Origin: Pigoraptor chileana
Lineage: Eukaryota > Opisthokonta > Filasterea
Assembly (NCBI GenBank): GCA_943704495.1
Contig: CALSCR010001046.1
Coordinates: 1 to 23,790 of the forward strand
DNA: 23,790 nucleotides
Direction: 5' to 3'
The notes under the pieces are model-generated. The model did no database searches and had not been told where the DNA came from. It worked only from the letters and a program-made list of their open reading frames with translations. The position numbers and the translations under genes were made by a program. Below are positions 9,173 to 18,688 of this stretch, in pieces. Numbering within the stretch: the stretch's first letter is position 1; each line of letters opens with the position of its first letter.

Positions 9173-12100
9173 ATGGGCGGAAGCAATTCAAAGCTCGACA
9201 ACGAGCAGATCCGTCGTCTCCAAGAATTTACAACATGTACGTTGCCAGTTGAACTACGCATTCCATAGTCACGTGTCTATGGCCTGTGAATCTTTGCTCA
9301 TCCACTTGCTGATTAAGCTTGTTTGCTATTCTTGTTGCTCTTGTTTCTTTGTTACTCGGTGCGGCTCTTGCATGATCATCCACTTGCTGATTGAGTTTGT
9401 TTGCTACTCTTGTTGCTTTTGTTTCTTTGTTACTCGGTGCGGCTTTTGCATGATCAGTCTCGACAAAGAAGCTCAACCAAATATGGTGCGATTACCGCAA
9501 CTTCATTGTGAATGAGCTCAAGGAGGACTCCGGCACTGCCGAGAAGAGGTTCGTTGCGCTTCTGCTGTATCCGATTGTGCTGCTAAGCTTCTTCTTATTC
9601 GCAATATATGTGCGTCTGCACCGTCATTGCGTGCATGCTTGCGATCCCTCTGGTGGCGCTCCATCGTCTCGATGCAACTCGCTGTGTTTCGGTTATGTGT
9701 GGAAAAGCAACACCGTTGTGTGTTGCGATTTTTGAAACTAACTGGCTCTTTGACTGTGACGGATGCAGCTATGAGCTTACCTATGACAACTTCAAGACGT
9801 TTATAACAAAGTATTTCAACATGGACGCCGACGAAGTGTTCTACAAGCGGCTGTTTGAGACGTTTGACACGGGTAAGCAGAGAGAGAGAGAGAGAGAGAG
9901 AGAGAGTGTGTGTGTGTGTGTGTGTCTGCATGTTGACTTAGTATGTGTCTGCGACTCTATAGTAGTCGAGCTTCAATTTCGTCTGTTGAACTGTGGATAT
10001 GCACACGCACGTTTAACACTTATTTCCTACTGAAATTTTCCATGTCGTCAAACTTTTGCCATCTTGCAGACAAAAACCAGCGTATCAGCTTCAAGGAGAT
10101 CGTCATTAGCGCATCTATTCTCGAAACCGGCAGTATTGAGGACAAGTTGGACTGTGAGTATGCTGCACTGTGGCTGAGTGCGCCCCTTTTATCCCATTTT
10201 AGTTCATTATTTCATTGTCGTTGCTTGAAATTTAGGGCTGCATGGTCATTATAGAGCCCATATAGTCGCAGCGGACCCGTGAACTTGGAAAAGATAGAGA
10301 TATGGATGTAGGATTCAAGAGGCGCTATGCCCATGGACTGCCCGAGAGAGAGAGAGAGAGAGAGAGCGTGTTGTTGTGTGTTTGTGCTGTTTGGAGTGTG
10401 TGTGTTATTATAATTGTTGTTTGTTGTTGTTGTTGGGACGGGGGATTGAAGTCTAATGTGGATGTTCTTGTAGCGTTGCGTCTCGGCCTGCGCAATAGTG
10501 TGGCCACTCATTCCACACACATCCGCACACTTCTCGTTGTTCATTATCTTTAGTCATGTTCAAGGTGTATGATGAGGACAGCTCGGGATACCTCGAAACG
10601 AAAGAGATCAATCACATTCTCGACCAAATGTGAGGAATCATCTATGGACGGGATGACCGTTTGCGTGCGGTTACATTCGGGAGCATGATCCCGCTTTTAT
10701 TGACCTTTGTGATAACACCTCTTGTGTCTCATCCGCGTGTGCACGCATTTGTGTGCGTAGTGAGTGAGTTAGTGTGCGCGCGTGTGTGTGTGTATGTGTG
10801 TGCGTGCATTCGTGCGTATGGATACATGTGATCTGATACGCCGCATACCGTGTGGCTGTTTGGCAGGTTGGCGGCCGCATCTGCGTTCGGCCAAGATAGC
10901 GCCGCACTGCGACCGGTGGGTTGCCTGTCTGACTTCGACTATTTTCTGCATCCCTCGCTTGTGTTTGTGTGTTATTTATGTGTTAGGATGCCGCCAATTC
11001 ATGTGTGATTGCTTCCATTACGTATTGTTTGCAGTCGTCCATGCACGTTGCGGTGGCATTCCACCAAACGACTTCTTAATGTTAATGAAGATCCCACCCG
11101 TATTGTGCACGTGACCCTATGTATAGGCTCTCTCCGAGATGGTGCGCACGCTGGACGCCGACGGCAAGGGGAAGATCTCACGTGATGAGTGGATTCGAGG
11201 AGGGCTGAAGAACGTGCCCATACTGATTGCGCTGGGGCTTGACCAGGTGGGGCATTCCTCGTCGTGCGACAATGCGTAGATGGGGCTGCGTGCCTGAATC
11301 GCATCTTGTCTGTTTCTGTTTCTGTTTTTTTGCTTGTTGGTGCATGCTTCTTGCTGTTGCTTGTATAAGTGCGCGTGCTGCATGATCTTATCTTTGTGTT
11401 GCCGGTGTAGCTCCTCTGTCACTCTTGTGGAGCGCAGTCACATAGCTATAGGCTTAAAGGTGATTTGCTATTTGTCACAATACCCTGACATTGATTTTGT
11501 TTTCTTAATATTTTTTCCGTGTTTGTTTTCGTGTTATTATTATTTTCCCCCGCGCGTCTACATGTCTTTCGCATGTCTTTCGTCCGTTCGGATGGGTGCT
11601 TGTGCAGACACTGTACAACACGCAGAAGATCCAAGAGGGAACACATCAGTGGTATCTTAAGCACTTCAACTCGCCCGCCTACTGCAACTTCTGCGACAAG
11701 ATGCTTCTGGGCCTGGGAAAGCAGGGCCTCGCATGTCAGGGTATGGGGCTTGGCTTCATGTATATATGGGGCTTGGCTTCATGTATATATATATATATAT
11801 ATATACATGAAGTATATATGTACATAGAAAAGAAATGTGTGAGCATTTTCTCCCTGTATTTATTTCCCCATTTATTGTCGATCGTCCTCCTGTTTGTACA
11901 TTGCCTTCACACCCCAAACTCCGTGCTGTTGTACCGCGACGGGCCATTGACATTGAAATGTTGTGTGTGTGTGTGTGTCTTGAATCCATTGTCGTCCTCC
12001 CCACAGTGTGCCGATTCACAGTGCACGAGAGCTGTGCGCTTGAAGTCGGACGCAACTGCCGTCCCTCTTATGTCAAGCGCGAATTTGACTCTCTGAACAT

Positions 12101-15100
12101 GCCCCACCATTGGTTGGCGGGTAATTTCGGGCGTTCGGCGTGTGCGCTGTGCACCAAACAATGTGGCGGACACAAGGGCCTCTCGGGGCTGCGCTGCTCG
12201 TGGTGCAAGGCGACGGTGTGTATTATGTGTGTGTGTGTGTGTGTGATTGCTTCTCTTTGCCTTAGTTCCCGGACCATCCTTGACCATCGCAACTATTTCC
12301 TCGCACAGGTCCACGACGAGTGTCAGGCTGAATACCCGAAAACTTGCGACCTCGGGGAGTTCCGGCGGCTGATCATCCCTGCGACCGGTTTCACTTTGAA
12401 GACATCGGTAAGGCAATTGGTTTCTTTAAATGGTCCGCACTTATTCGTAGGCCATTATGTTGTGATGGCTGAGCAGCGTTGATTCATGTGCTTCATCACG
12501 TCGGATTTGTGGCAATTCGGAATTTGTGTTGTTGTGTTCTTGAAGCTCTCTGTGTGTGTCTGTGTATGTGTGTGCAATCCACACTTGTGTGAACGCGCAT
12601 GCCGTGAGCACTCCTGTGTCCCGCGCAGCAGTGATGAATATGCACACGCTCACCCTTCGCTATCGTCGACTATTTGCAGTCGTCCACGGAGGAGCCCACT
12701 GCCAAGATGGCTGAAATGGGTCTGAGCGAGTCGCGTGAGTATGGCCCCTGTCGCTCTTTTGCTGTGTCTGCGTTCACTTTTCGTGCAAAAATAATATGAT
12801 CGCGGTGTTGGGACACTAAGGCTTTGATTGTTGCTAGTGGTCGCACCACAAATTGTCGAAACGAAAGTCGCTCATCCCTCCCCCTCTCTGTCTCTGTCTC
12901 TCATGTTCTCCTCTGTGAATTAAATCGCAGCCTCGAGCAAGGGTCTTGCATTCAACTCGATGGAGATGGAGGTGTGTGTGTGTGCATTCGTTTTGTTGGC
13001 ATCCCCCCCTTTCCATGAGCTTAATCTTATTGTGAGCCATTTAGTATTTGTGACTGGTGTGTTCTATGCATCGCTGACGCCGGCACACACACACGCACAC
13101 ACACACACTCAAACACTCACTACTCACTCACTCACACACTCACTCACTCACTCATGGACCAAAATACCACGACGACATCAACAACCCCACACAAACAGAT
13201 CCACGCTGCGCCAAACTCGTGCCCGCTTGTGGTGTTCATCAATCCGCACTCTGGAGGCCGCCAGGGAGTCAAGCTGCTGCGGACATTCAAGTATCTTCTC
13301 AACCCGCGCCAGGTGTTTGATCTGTCGCAAGGGGGGCCGATTCCAGGGTGTGTGTCTCTGCGTTGCGTATCCATTTCGTGGTGCATGATGCCTCCTCTTT
13401 CTCTCCGCAACACTGACTTAAACCTACTATTATATGCACATCATCGGGCAAAGGAAGCAAGTCTCATCTGTGCTAAGATGTGTGTTGGTGTATTGGCTCC
13501 ACTGTGTATCTCAATCAAAAATACCTTACCTGTCCGTTCCCTGATCTTCTCCGGATTCCCTTTCTGACCTATTTCTCCATTATTGTTGGTGTTTTTGCTG
13601 TTGTTGTTGTTGCTGCTGATGCTGCTGATGCTCCTGCAACATGGCCTGTGGCAGTCTCAAGCAATTCAAGGACGTGCCCAACTTCCGGGTCCTCTGCTGT
13701 GGCGGCGACGGCACTGTCGGTTGGGTACTCGCGTCTCTCGACAAGCTGCAGCTCAAGCCGGAGCAACTGCCGGCCGTCGGTGTTCTCCCTCTCGGCACGG
13801 GAAATGACCTGGCTCGCGTGCTTGGATGGGGCGGCGGCTACGCCGGTGAAGACGTGCGCAAGCTGCTTCTGCAGCTCCAGGATTCAGAGCCTGTGATGCT
13901 GGATAGGTGCGTGTGTTTTTTTTTGTGTGTGTGTGTGTGTGTGTGTTTGTGTTTGTGTTTGTGTTTGAGTTGGTGTGATACGATTGCCAAGTGCTACGAT
14001 AGGAATCCACGGCCTCAGGAAACAGTTGTCCATTTTCTGTTTTTGACGTTAACCCCCCTCCTCTCCCTGCCACTCCCCTCCCGCATCTTCTGTGTGTGGT
14101 CCCTGTTGGCAGATGGCGCATGAGCGTGACGCCGAGCAACCCGGACATTCCTTCGGACGAAATGCCTCTGGACATTGTAAACAACTACTTCTCCATCGGA
14201 GTGAGTAACCCGCCGTCCCACGCGCTTTTGTATTTGTCTCTTTGCCAATATTTTCTTTTTCTTGGTGTTGCGTAATAACCAATCTATCGATGGGCCGCAG
14301 AGCTGTGCCAAAGGCATCTTGAATGTTGGACGGGTATCGCTAGAGAGAAAGTGTTACAGGTGTCATACATCTAAAGCTCCCCTCTCCGTCCTTAACATCC
14401 CAACTCTGCACTCTGCACGCTGTGGCTTTGTAACAAAGGTGGATGCGTCTGTCGCACACAAGTTCCACATGATGCGCGAAAAGTACCCGCACAAGTTCAA
14501 GAGCCGCGCCCGCAACAAGCTGTGGTACCTCGAATTCAGCACGAAAGATGCGTTTGCCCACACGTGCAAGAACCTCCACAAGACCATCAAACTGGAGGTG
14601 TGTGTCTCTGCCGTGCCGATGACTGCACTCTTGCGCCCAATTTTTTTTAATAATTGCAGTGCTGTCGGAATGGGACTGTGCGTAGAGTTACGTGGCGCTG
14701 TCACGTGTGTACCAAAATGCACTCCTGAAATGATTGATCGCGCCACCCTTGTGCACGCGCACAGCCAACAACGGCGGTGGTGACTTCTGTTCATACGGAG
14801 CAAATGTTTCACTTGTTTTATGTACAATATTTATTTATTTTTGGGTTGTTTGTGAACTCAGGTTGATGGGAAGGAGATCGACCTGTCGAAGGGACCAACT
14901 CTTGAGGGTCTCGCTCTCCTTAACATTCCGAGGTTTGTGAGGCCATGTTCTCTCTCTCTCTCTCTCTCTCTTTGTGTTGTGGAGTCCATGGGCACAGCGC
15001 CTATGACACTGACTTGAATCCTACATCTCTCTTTTTGTGTGTGTGTGTTAGTTCATGGGCACATGTAAGGCACTGACTTGAATCCTAAATCGGTGCGTGT

Positions 15101-16123
15101 GTGCGTGTGTGTGTATGCAAGGTATTTTTCCAAGCGTGCTCAAATGCAATCGCTGTAATTTGTGTGAATGTTTGCTAACGAGTAGACAATATCACCCTCC
15201 ATAATCCAGCATGTATGGGGGTGCGAATCTGTGGGGCAACAACATTGACGAGGTGCGTGCGTGTGTGCCTGTGCTGTGTGTGTGCATGTGCGTGCGCCTG
15301 TCTGTATCTGTACGTGCGTGCGTATAGATTGTGTGATTGTGCCATTTGCACCTAATATTATCGATTTTTGATCTTATCGGCAGGCTGCATGTCAGCTGGG
15401 GTTCATTGCTGTTTTGTCCTTAAGGCTCACATTTTCACTTGCAATCTCCCTTTTGCGCTTCATTGTCTCTTGTTCGGTTTTCTCTCCGTTCTCAGGAACA
15501 CAAATTCTTTGAACAAAGCCTCGCCGACAAGAAGCTCGAGGTCGTCGGTCTCTACAGTCTCATGCACGTGGTGCGTTGGAACTGGCTGGTGGTGGCAGAG
15601 AGAGACAGAGACAGAGATAGAGAGACAGAGCGAGAGAGGATTGGGGGGATGTCTGCTTTAAGCTTGTCAGAGCAATTCCTCTCCCGCCCAGAGGTCCTTT
15701 TATAACGTGTGCTGGTGACTCTTAATACGGCACATCCCAGTGCCGCTGCAAAACGCGAATACGTACCCACAATACTCATACCACAATCCATCCACAATCC
15801 AGGGACTTATTCGTGGCGGTCTCGCGGGCAACGCATACCGCATCGCACAGTGCTCATCCGTCAAGATCACAACCCTTAAAACGCTTCCCTTCCAAACTGA
15901 CGGCGAGCCGTGGATGCAAAGCCCGTGCGTCGTGGAGATCTCCCACATGAACCAAATGCCGCTGTTGCAAAAGACGAAGCGGCCGGGACAGGACCCGGGC
16001 TCTCCCACAACAAGCCGTGCGTCCCAGAACAGTGTCGCCAGCATCCAGGGATCTGCATCTGTTGACGGATGGTCACCCACAGATCCCTCGCCGCTCGACA
16101 ACGAGGACGGAAAAAAGCTGTAG
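9173..16123 (+). CDS. DGK: Type I diacylglycerol kinase (EF-hand/C1/DAGK), 20 exons, complete
   Basis: Phosphorylates diacylglycerol to phosphatidic acid at membranes. Exons: 9173-9236, 9458-9548, 9769-9872, 10070-10153, 10554-10629, 10867-10915, 11127-11246, 11608-11740, 12007-12215, 12309-12407, 12680-12734, 12931-12971, 13199-13347, 13655-13906, 14113-14200, 14439-14597, 14862-14932, 15210-15252, 15496-15570, 15803-16123; 760 codons plus TAG, in phase throughout. Order: recoverin-homology region with EF loops at about 85-96 ([12 protein letters not shown]), 121-132 and 166-177; two C1 domains (about 209-258 and 273-323) with their Cys/His ligands; catalytic domain with GGDGTVGW (441-448) and [10 protein letters not shown] (470-479); accessory domain with [24 protein letters not shown] and DGEPWMQ; disordered Ser/Pro tail. 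Human DGK-alpha (735 residues) matches colinearly. The start MGGSNSKL fits N-myristoylation, with A at -3 and G at +4. Splice details are inferred; an optional 33-nt exon is possible at 14301-14333. It is closest to the alpha/beta/gamma group; I do not assign a paralogue. Confidence 0.97.
9301..9456. repeat. 78-bp tandem duplication in DGK intron 1
   Basis: Two direct units, 9301-9378 and 9379-9456, both starting TCCACTTGCTGATT and ending GCATGATCA, with about six differences by eye. The second unit ends at the A of the acceptor AG (9456-9457). In the first unit the same position reads ATCAT, with no AG. The units supply the pyrimidine-rich tract before exon 2. Confidence 0.9.
9880..9926. repeat. 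Compound GA/GT microsatellite in DGK intron 3
   Basis: An AG/GA run of about 27 bp is followed directly by a TG run of about 20 bp, a few bases inside the donor GTAAGC at 9873. Similar GA or TG tracts occur in DGK introns 4, 5, 8, 10, 14, 17 and 18. Confidence 0.9.
10297..10340 (-). repeat. Dispersed hairpin element, copy D (DGK intron 4, antisense)
   Basis: Minus-strand copy inside a plus-strand intron. Read on the minus strand it carries AGTCCATGGGCATAGCGCC directly joined to CTTGAATCCTACATC. About 11 bases between the hairpin loop and the TTGAATCC core are absent compared with copies B and E. A GA repeat borders it on one side. Confidence 0.7.
11742..11812. repeat. 23-bp direct repeat running into a perfect TA-rich palindrome (DGK intron 8)
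   Basis: The unit TATGGGGCTTGGCTTCATG plus TATA begins one base into the intron (11742-11764) and is repeated at 11765-11787. The second copy merges into a 36-bp perfect palindrome, 11777-11812, with arms starting CTTCATGTA around a TA repeat. Confidence 0.9.
13083..13153. repeat. CA/CTCA repeat before DGK exon 13
   Basis: CA dinucleotides grade into CACT/CTCA units, in the 3' half of the 227-nt intron 12 whose donor is GTGTGTGTGTGTG. The two ends of this intron are therefore complementary in the transcript. The acceptor for the exon carrying the start of the catalytic domain is at 13197-13198. Confidence 0.85.
14301..14333 (+). other. Possible cryptic or cassette exon inside DGK intron 15
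   Basis: 33 nt bounded by CCGCAG on the left and GTATCG on the right, open in the phase of the flanking exons, coding [11 protein letters not shown]. It would split a 238-nt intron into introns of 100 and 105 nt. Inclusion would insert 11 residues into the conserved [11 protein letters not shown] junction, where animal DGKs as I recall them have none. Confidence 0.3.
14981..15035 (+). repeat. Dispersed hairpin element, copy E (DGK intron 17)
   Basis: Full copy matching copy B base for base from GGAGTCCATGGGCAC through CCTACATCTCTC. CT repeats lie on both sides (upstream 14949-14971). It is followed within 20 nt by copy F in the same orientation, so this intron holds two tandem members. Confidence 0.75.
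15051..15090 (+). repeat. Dispersed hairpin element, copy F (DGK intron 17, short)
   Basis: Shorter, diverged copy: GTTCATGGGCACA, then a replaced middle (TGTAAGG), then CACTGACTTGAATCCTAAAT. The left arm and the CTGACTTGAATCC core are kept; the right hairpin arm is lost. It follows copy E in direct orientation after a GT repeat. Confidence 0.65.
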
Positions 16124-16964
16124 TGCATGAGAATTGTGTGTTTGGGCTGCACTTGGCGGCGTTCCCTTTCGCTTCGGTTGCCTTGATGCAAGTTCGTCTC
16201 TGTGTGCTGCGGGTGTGTGGCAGACACAGGGGCTGTCACAGTCTTAGGTGAGACTCCTTAAAGCTGGCATTGCTAATGTATCCTTCTTGGTTTTTCGAGT
16301 TGCCGTGCATTGACTCCCGGCCGTCGTTCGTGTGCGTGCTATCTAATTGTCGGTTGTCGAGTCTGCCCCGCACTACACTCTTCAGTGCACTGACACTGAC
16401 AGCCCTGTCGTACTATCAGTGTCGTGCTATCAGGTCAGATGCCTAAGATCTTCGAAATGAGAGTGTTAAAATCACAGTAGGTCGTGCAAACTGATTCATG
16501 AGACGGCACTTGCGAGCATGCCACCGTGTTGCAAATGTCAGTTTTTGGTCGATAATTCTCGGGAATAATGCCAGAGTTGCGATCGCACTGTGTGCGATGG
16601 TCAAACTAGCGCGGTTCCGTTTCGGGGGGCTAATCTGCACCGAATGAACTGAATTGGCCCAGTGCGTGTTCGACCGGAGTTAAATATCAAACTGGCCGCC
16701 CGGGTACGACTTCAGGAGAAGGCCTCCAGGGAGTAATTTCCAACTTTGTCATTGACCGAACGACCATCACGTGACAATTCCATACAGTGACCAATAAGCA
16801 GGCATTAGTATGATCAATGAGGAAGTCGCAATTCACATCGCTAATGATCTATAGCTTATGAATATGATGAATTAACGCATCCCATCTTATTATTGCATCC
16901 GTCTACTCATCTGGAGTCTCATTTAAAGCGCATCTCTCACGTTGTATCGAATGTAGTTGTGTTA
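16124..16964. other. Intergenic, no gene seen (3' flank of DGK)
   Basis: 841 bp after the DGK stop. No AATAAA, no long open frame with recognisable content and no microsatellite. Around 16385-16440 there is an imperfect mirrored run of CACTGACACTGACAG and ATCAGTGTCGTG. Style changes here from repeat-rich introns to mixed sequence that resembles the rest of the right side. Confidence 0.7.
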
Positions 16965-18688
16965 TGCACAGTTTCGTGAAGATGGAAGCACTTACTGAGA
17001 AGATTGATCGTCTTTTCGAGGAGCAAAGGCGGAGCAACGGCAGGCCGCGGCGCAGGTGCAGACCCGGCTTTTGGAGGAGCAAGTAGAGAAGCTGAGGTTG
17101 ATGACACTCACTGGCCGACGCCGTCTCGTCGTCATCGCAATGGAATAACTACCGTGATGACGCGAAGCAGGCTGCGTTGGTGTCGAGCATGGATCCTGAC
17201 TCGGAAGCCCATTCAAGCCCTACAACGAGACTGCTCACACTACCGAGCTTCAGCAAGCATTCGCCGCCATGCTGACTTGCGCAAACGCGACCGGGAAAGA
17301 GGTGAAAACAATCCAGGCTGCACTGATTACTCTCCTTTGGTGGGCCGTGCAACAATTCTTCCAGACGGACGTTGAAGCGATTCTGTCTGACAGCCACGGG
17401 AAGGTAAGCACGGTGACGTTTAAACCAGGCATCGCGCTGTTTGCACGAAAAGACGTGAAAATATTGGGGAATGTCGTCGTGACTATGGAGCTGAAGAAAG
17501 AGCCAAAGTCCTTGTCGGTTGATTTGTCGCGCCAATCCGGGAGTGCTGGACTGTTGTCTGCTGCGGCGCCCGACGGTGTTGTGGGTCACAATTCGCGTAA
17601 GAAGCCAGCCGTTGGGAAAGATCGGGCGAGGTGGCAGTCGACCATCGGGTGGACGATTGTCTCGGCCAGTCGTCCCGCTATATTGAGGAGGTTCTGGCCC
17701 GCGCCTTCCCGAGTCCTTTACACCATCCTCATGACAGAGCGGCGTTTTCGTCTGGTTAAGTGGTGCAATGATGCCAACGGCGTGAAGGTTGGTTTGGTTG
17801 GGAAAGAGTACTCGTGGCTGCTGAACGACGCCCGTCTTGCGGCGGATTCTGAAAATCATCCCGCCCTTCTTAACCACGAAGCGATTCGGCTGCGTTTTTG
17901 GGGATTCACTGCTGCGAGGAGGCGATACTCAGGTCTGCCTGTGGCGATAACGTGGGGTTTTGTAGCCTGCCACCTGCTTACAGTGGACTGCGCGCGTCGA
18001 TGTGTTGCTTGGGCGAGGCCGAACATGCACGGCATACCGTCTGGATTCGACAGTCTGTGCTGAAGGTCTGCACGGAGAAGAAGTATCGAGACAAAGAGGT
18101 CGATGAATTGAACAAATTGTAGAAAGAGCTGGCCAAGGAACTCCGGCGGGCGGTGCCAAAGGCTGTCAGAAAAGCAGCGATAATGTCAATGGCGCGACAC
18201 ATGTGTATTGCTTGGAGGTCCAACCAATCGGCACGCACTTGCAGTGGGCTTCAAGGATTTGACGGCTAAGGATCTCATCGAGCTCGACAAGATTTTTAAA
18301 GCATTGGGTGAAGTCGGTGTGGTTCACGGTGACATTTCTACGGTGAATGTTCTGAGGGACACGACTGACAAGAAAATATTCCTTAACGATTTTAGGACTT
18401 CGGGTGGTCGCTGGTGGGGCAATTGAGTGCGTCCACTTGGGGTTTGCATCGGAATCCGTGCTCACTGCTTTTTATACGGGTGCGATCCCCATGGCAGCCG
18501 TGGACGACAACCGCGTTGCCTTTAGGCGGATGTTCTTGGTGTGGTTTGCGTCCTCCATCTTGCCGTACGAATATTCGTTATGGAACAGCGCTCGATCGAA
18601 CGGGGCTCGTGCAATGCTGAATTTTTGGACGACTTATGAGGCCACCATGCGCGAACTGTTCAATGAGCTCCATAGTATCATGTCGTAA
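16965..18688 (+). pseudogene. Fossil of a Crinkler-type nuclease-kinase gene (broken)
   Basis: Treated as a fossil. Parts in order: a coiled-coil-like start rich in Glu/Gln/Arg, a middle part with KPGIALF and VVVTMELKK that recalls the restriction-nuclease-like fold found before such kinases, then a kinase-like lobe with HGDIS followed by an Asn four residues on (catalytic-loop form) and FLNDF in the position of the metal-binding motif. A helical tail ends near 18688. The coding signal is spread over several frames of one strand with a handful of breaks at least, so it looks dead. It has few or no introns, unlike the three live genes. Domain assignment rests on short motifs and general lobe order; a different atypical kinase family is possible. 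Age: coding traces are still clear, so moderately young. Confidence 0.5.

Noticed and set aside
11027-11126. Extra DGK exon after TTTGCAG at 11033
   Set aside because: Joining 10915 directly to 11127 restores the conserved AALRP-ALSEM helix (human SELRPILQEM) in phase; an added exon would break it.
11835-12482. 215-codon plus-strand open frame as a separate gene
   Set aside because: It is DGK exons 9 and 10 (second C1 domain) read through introns without splicing.
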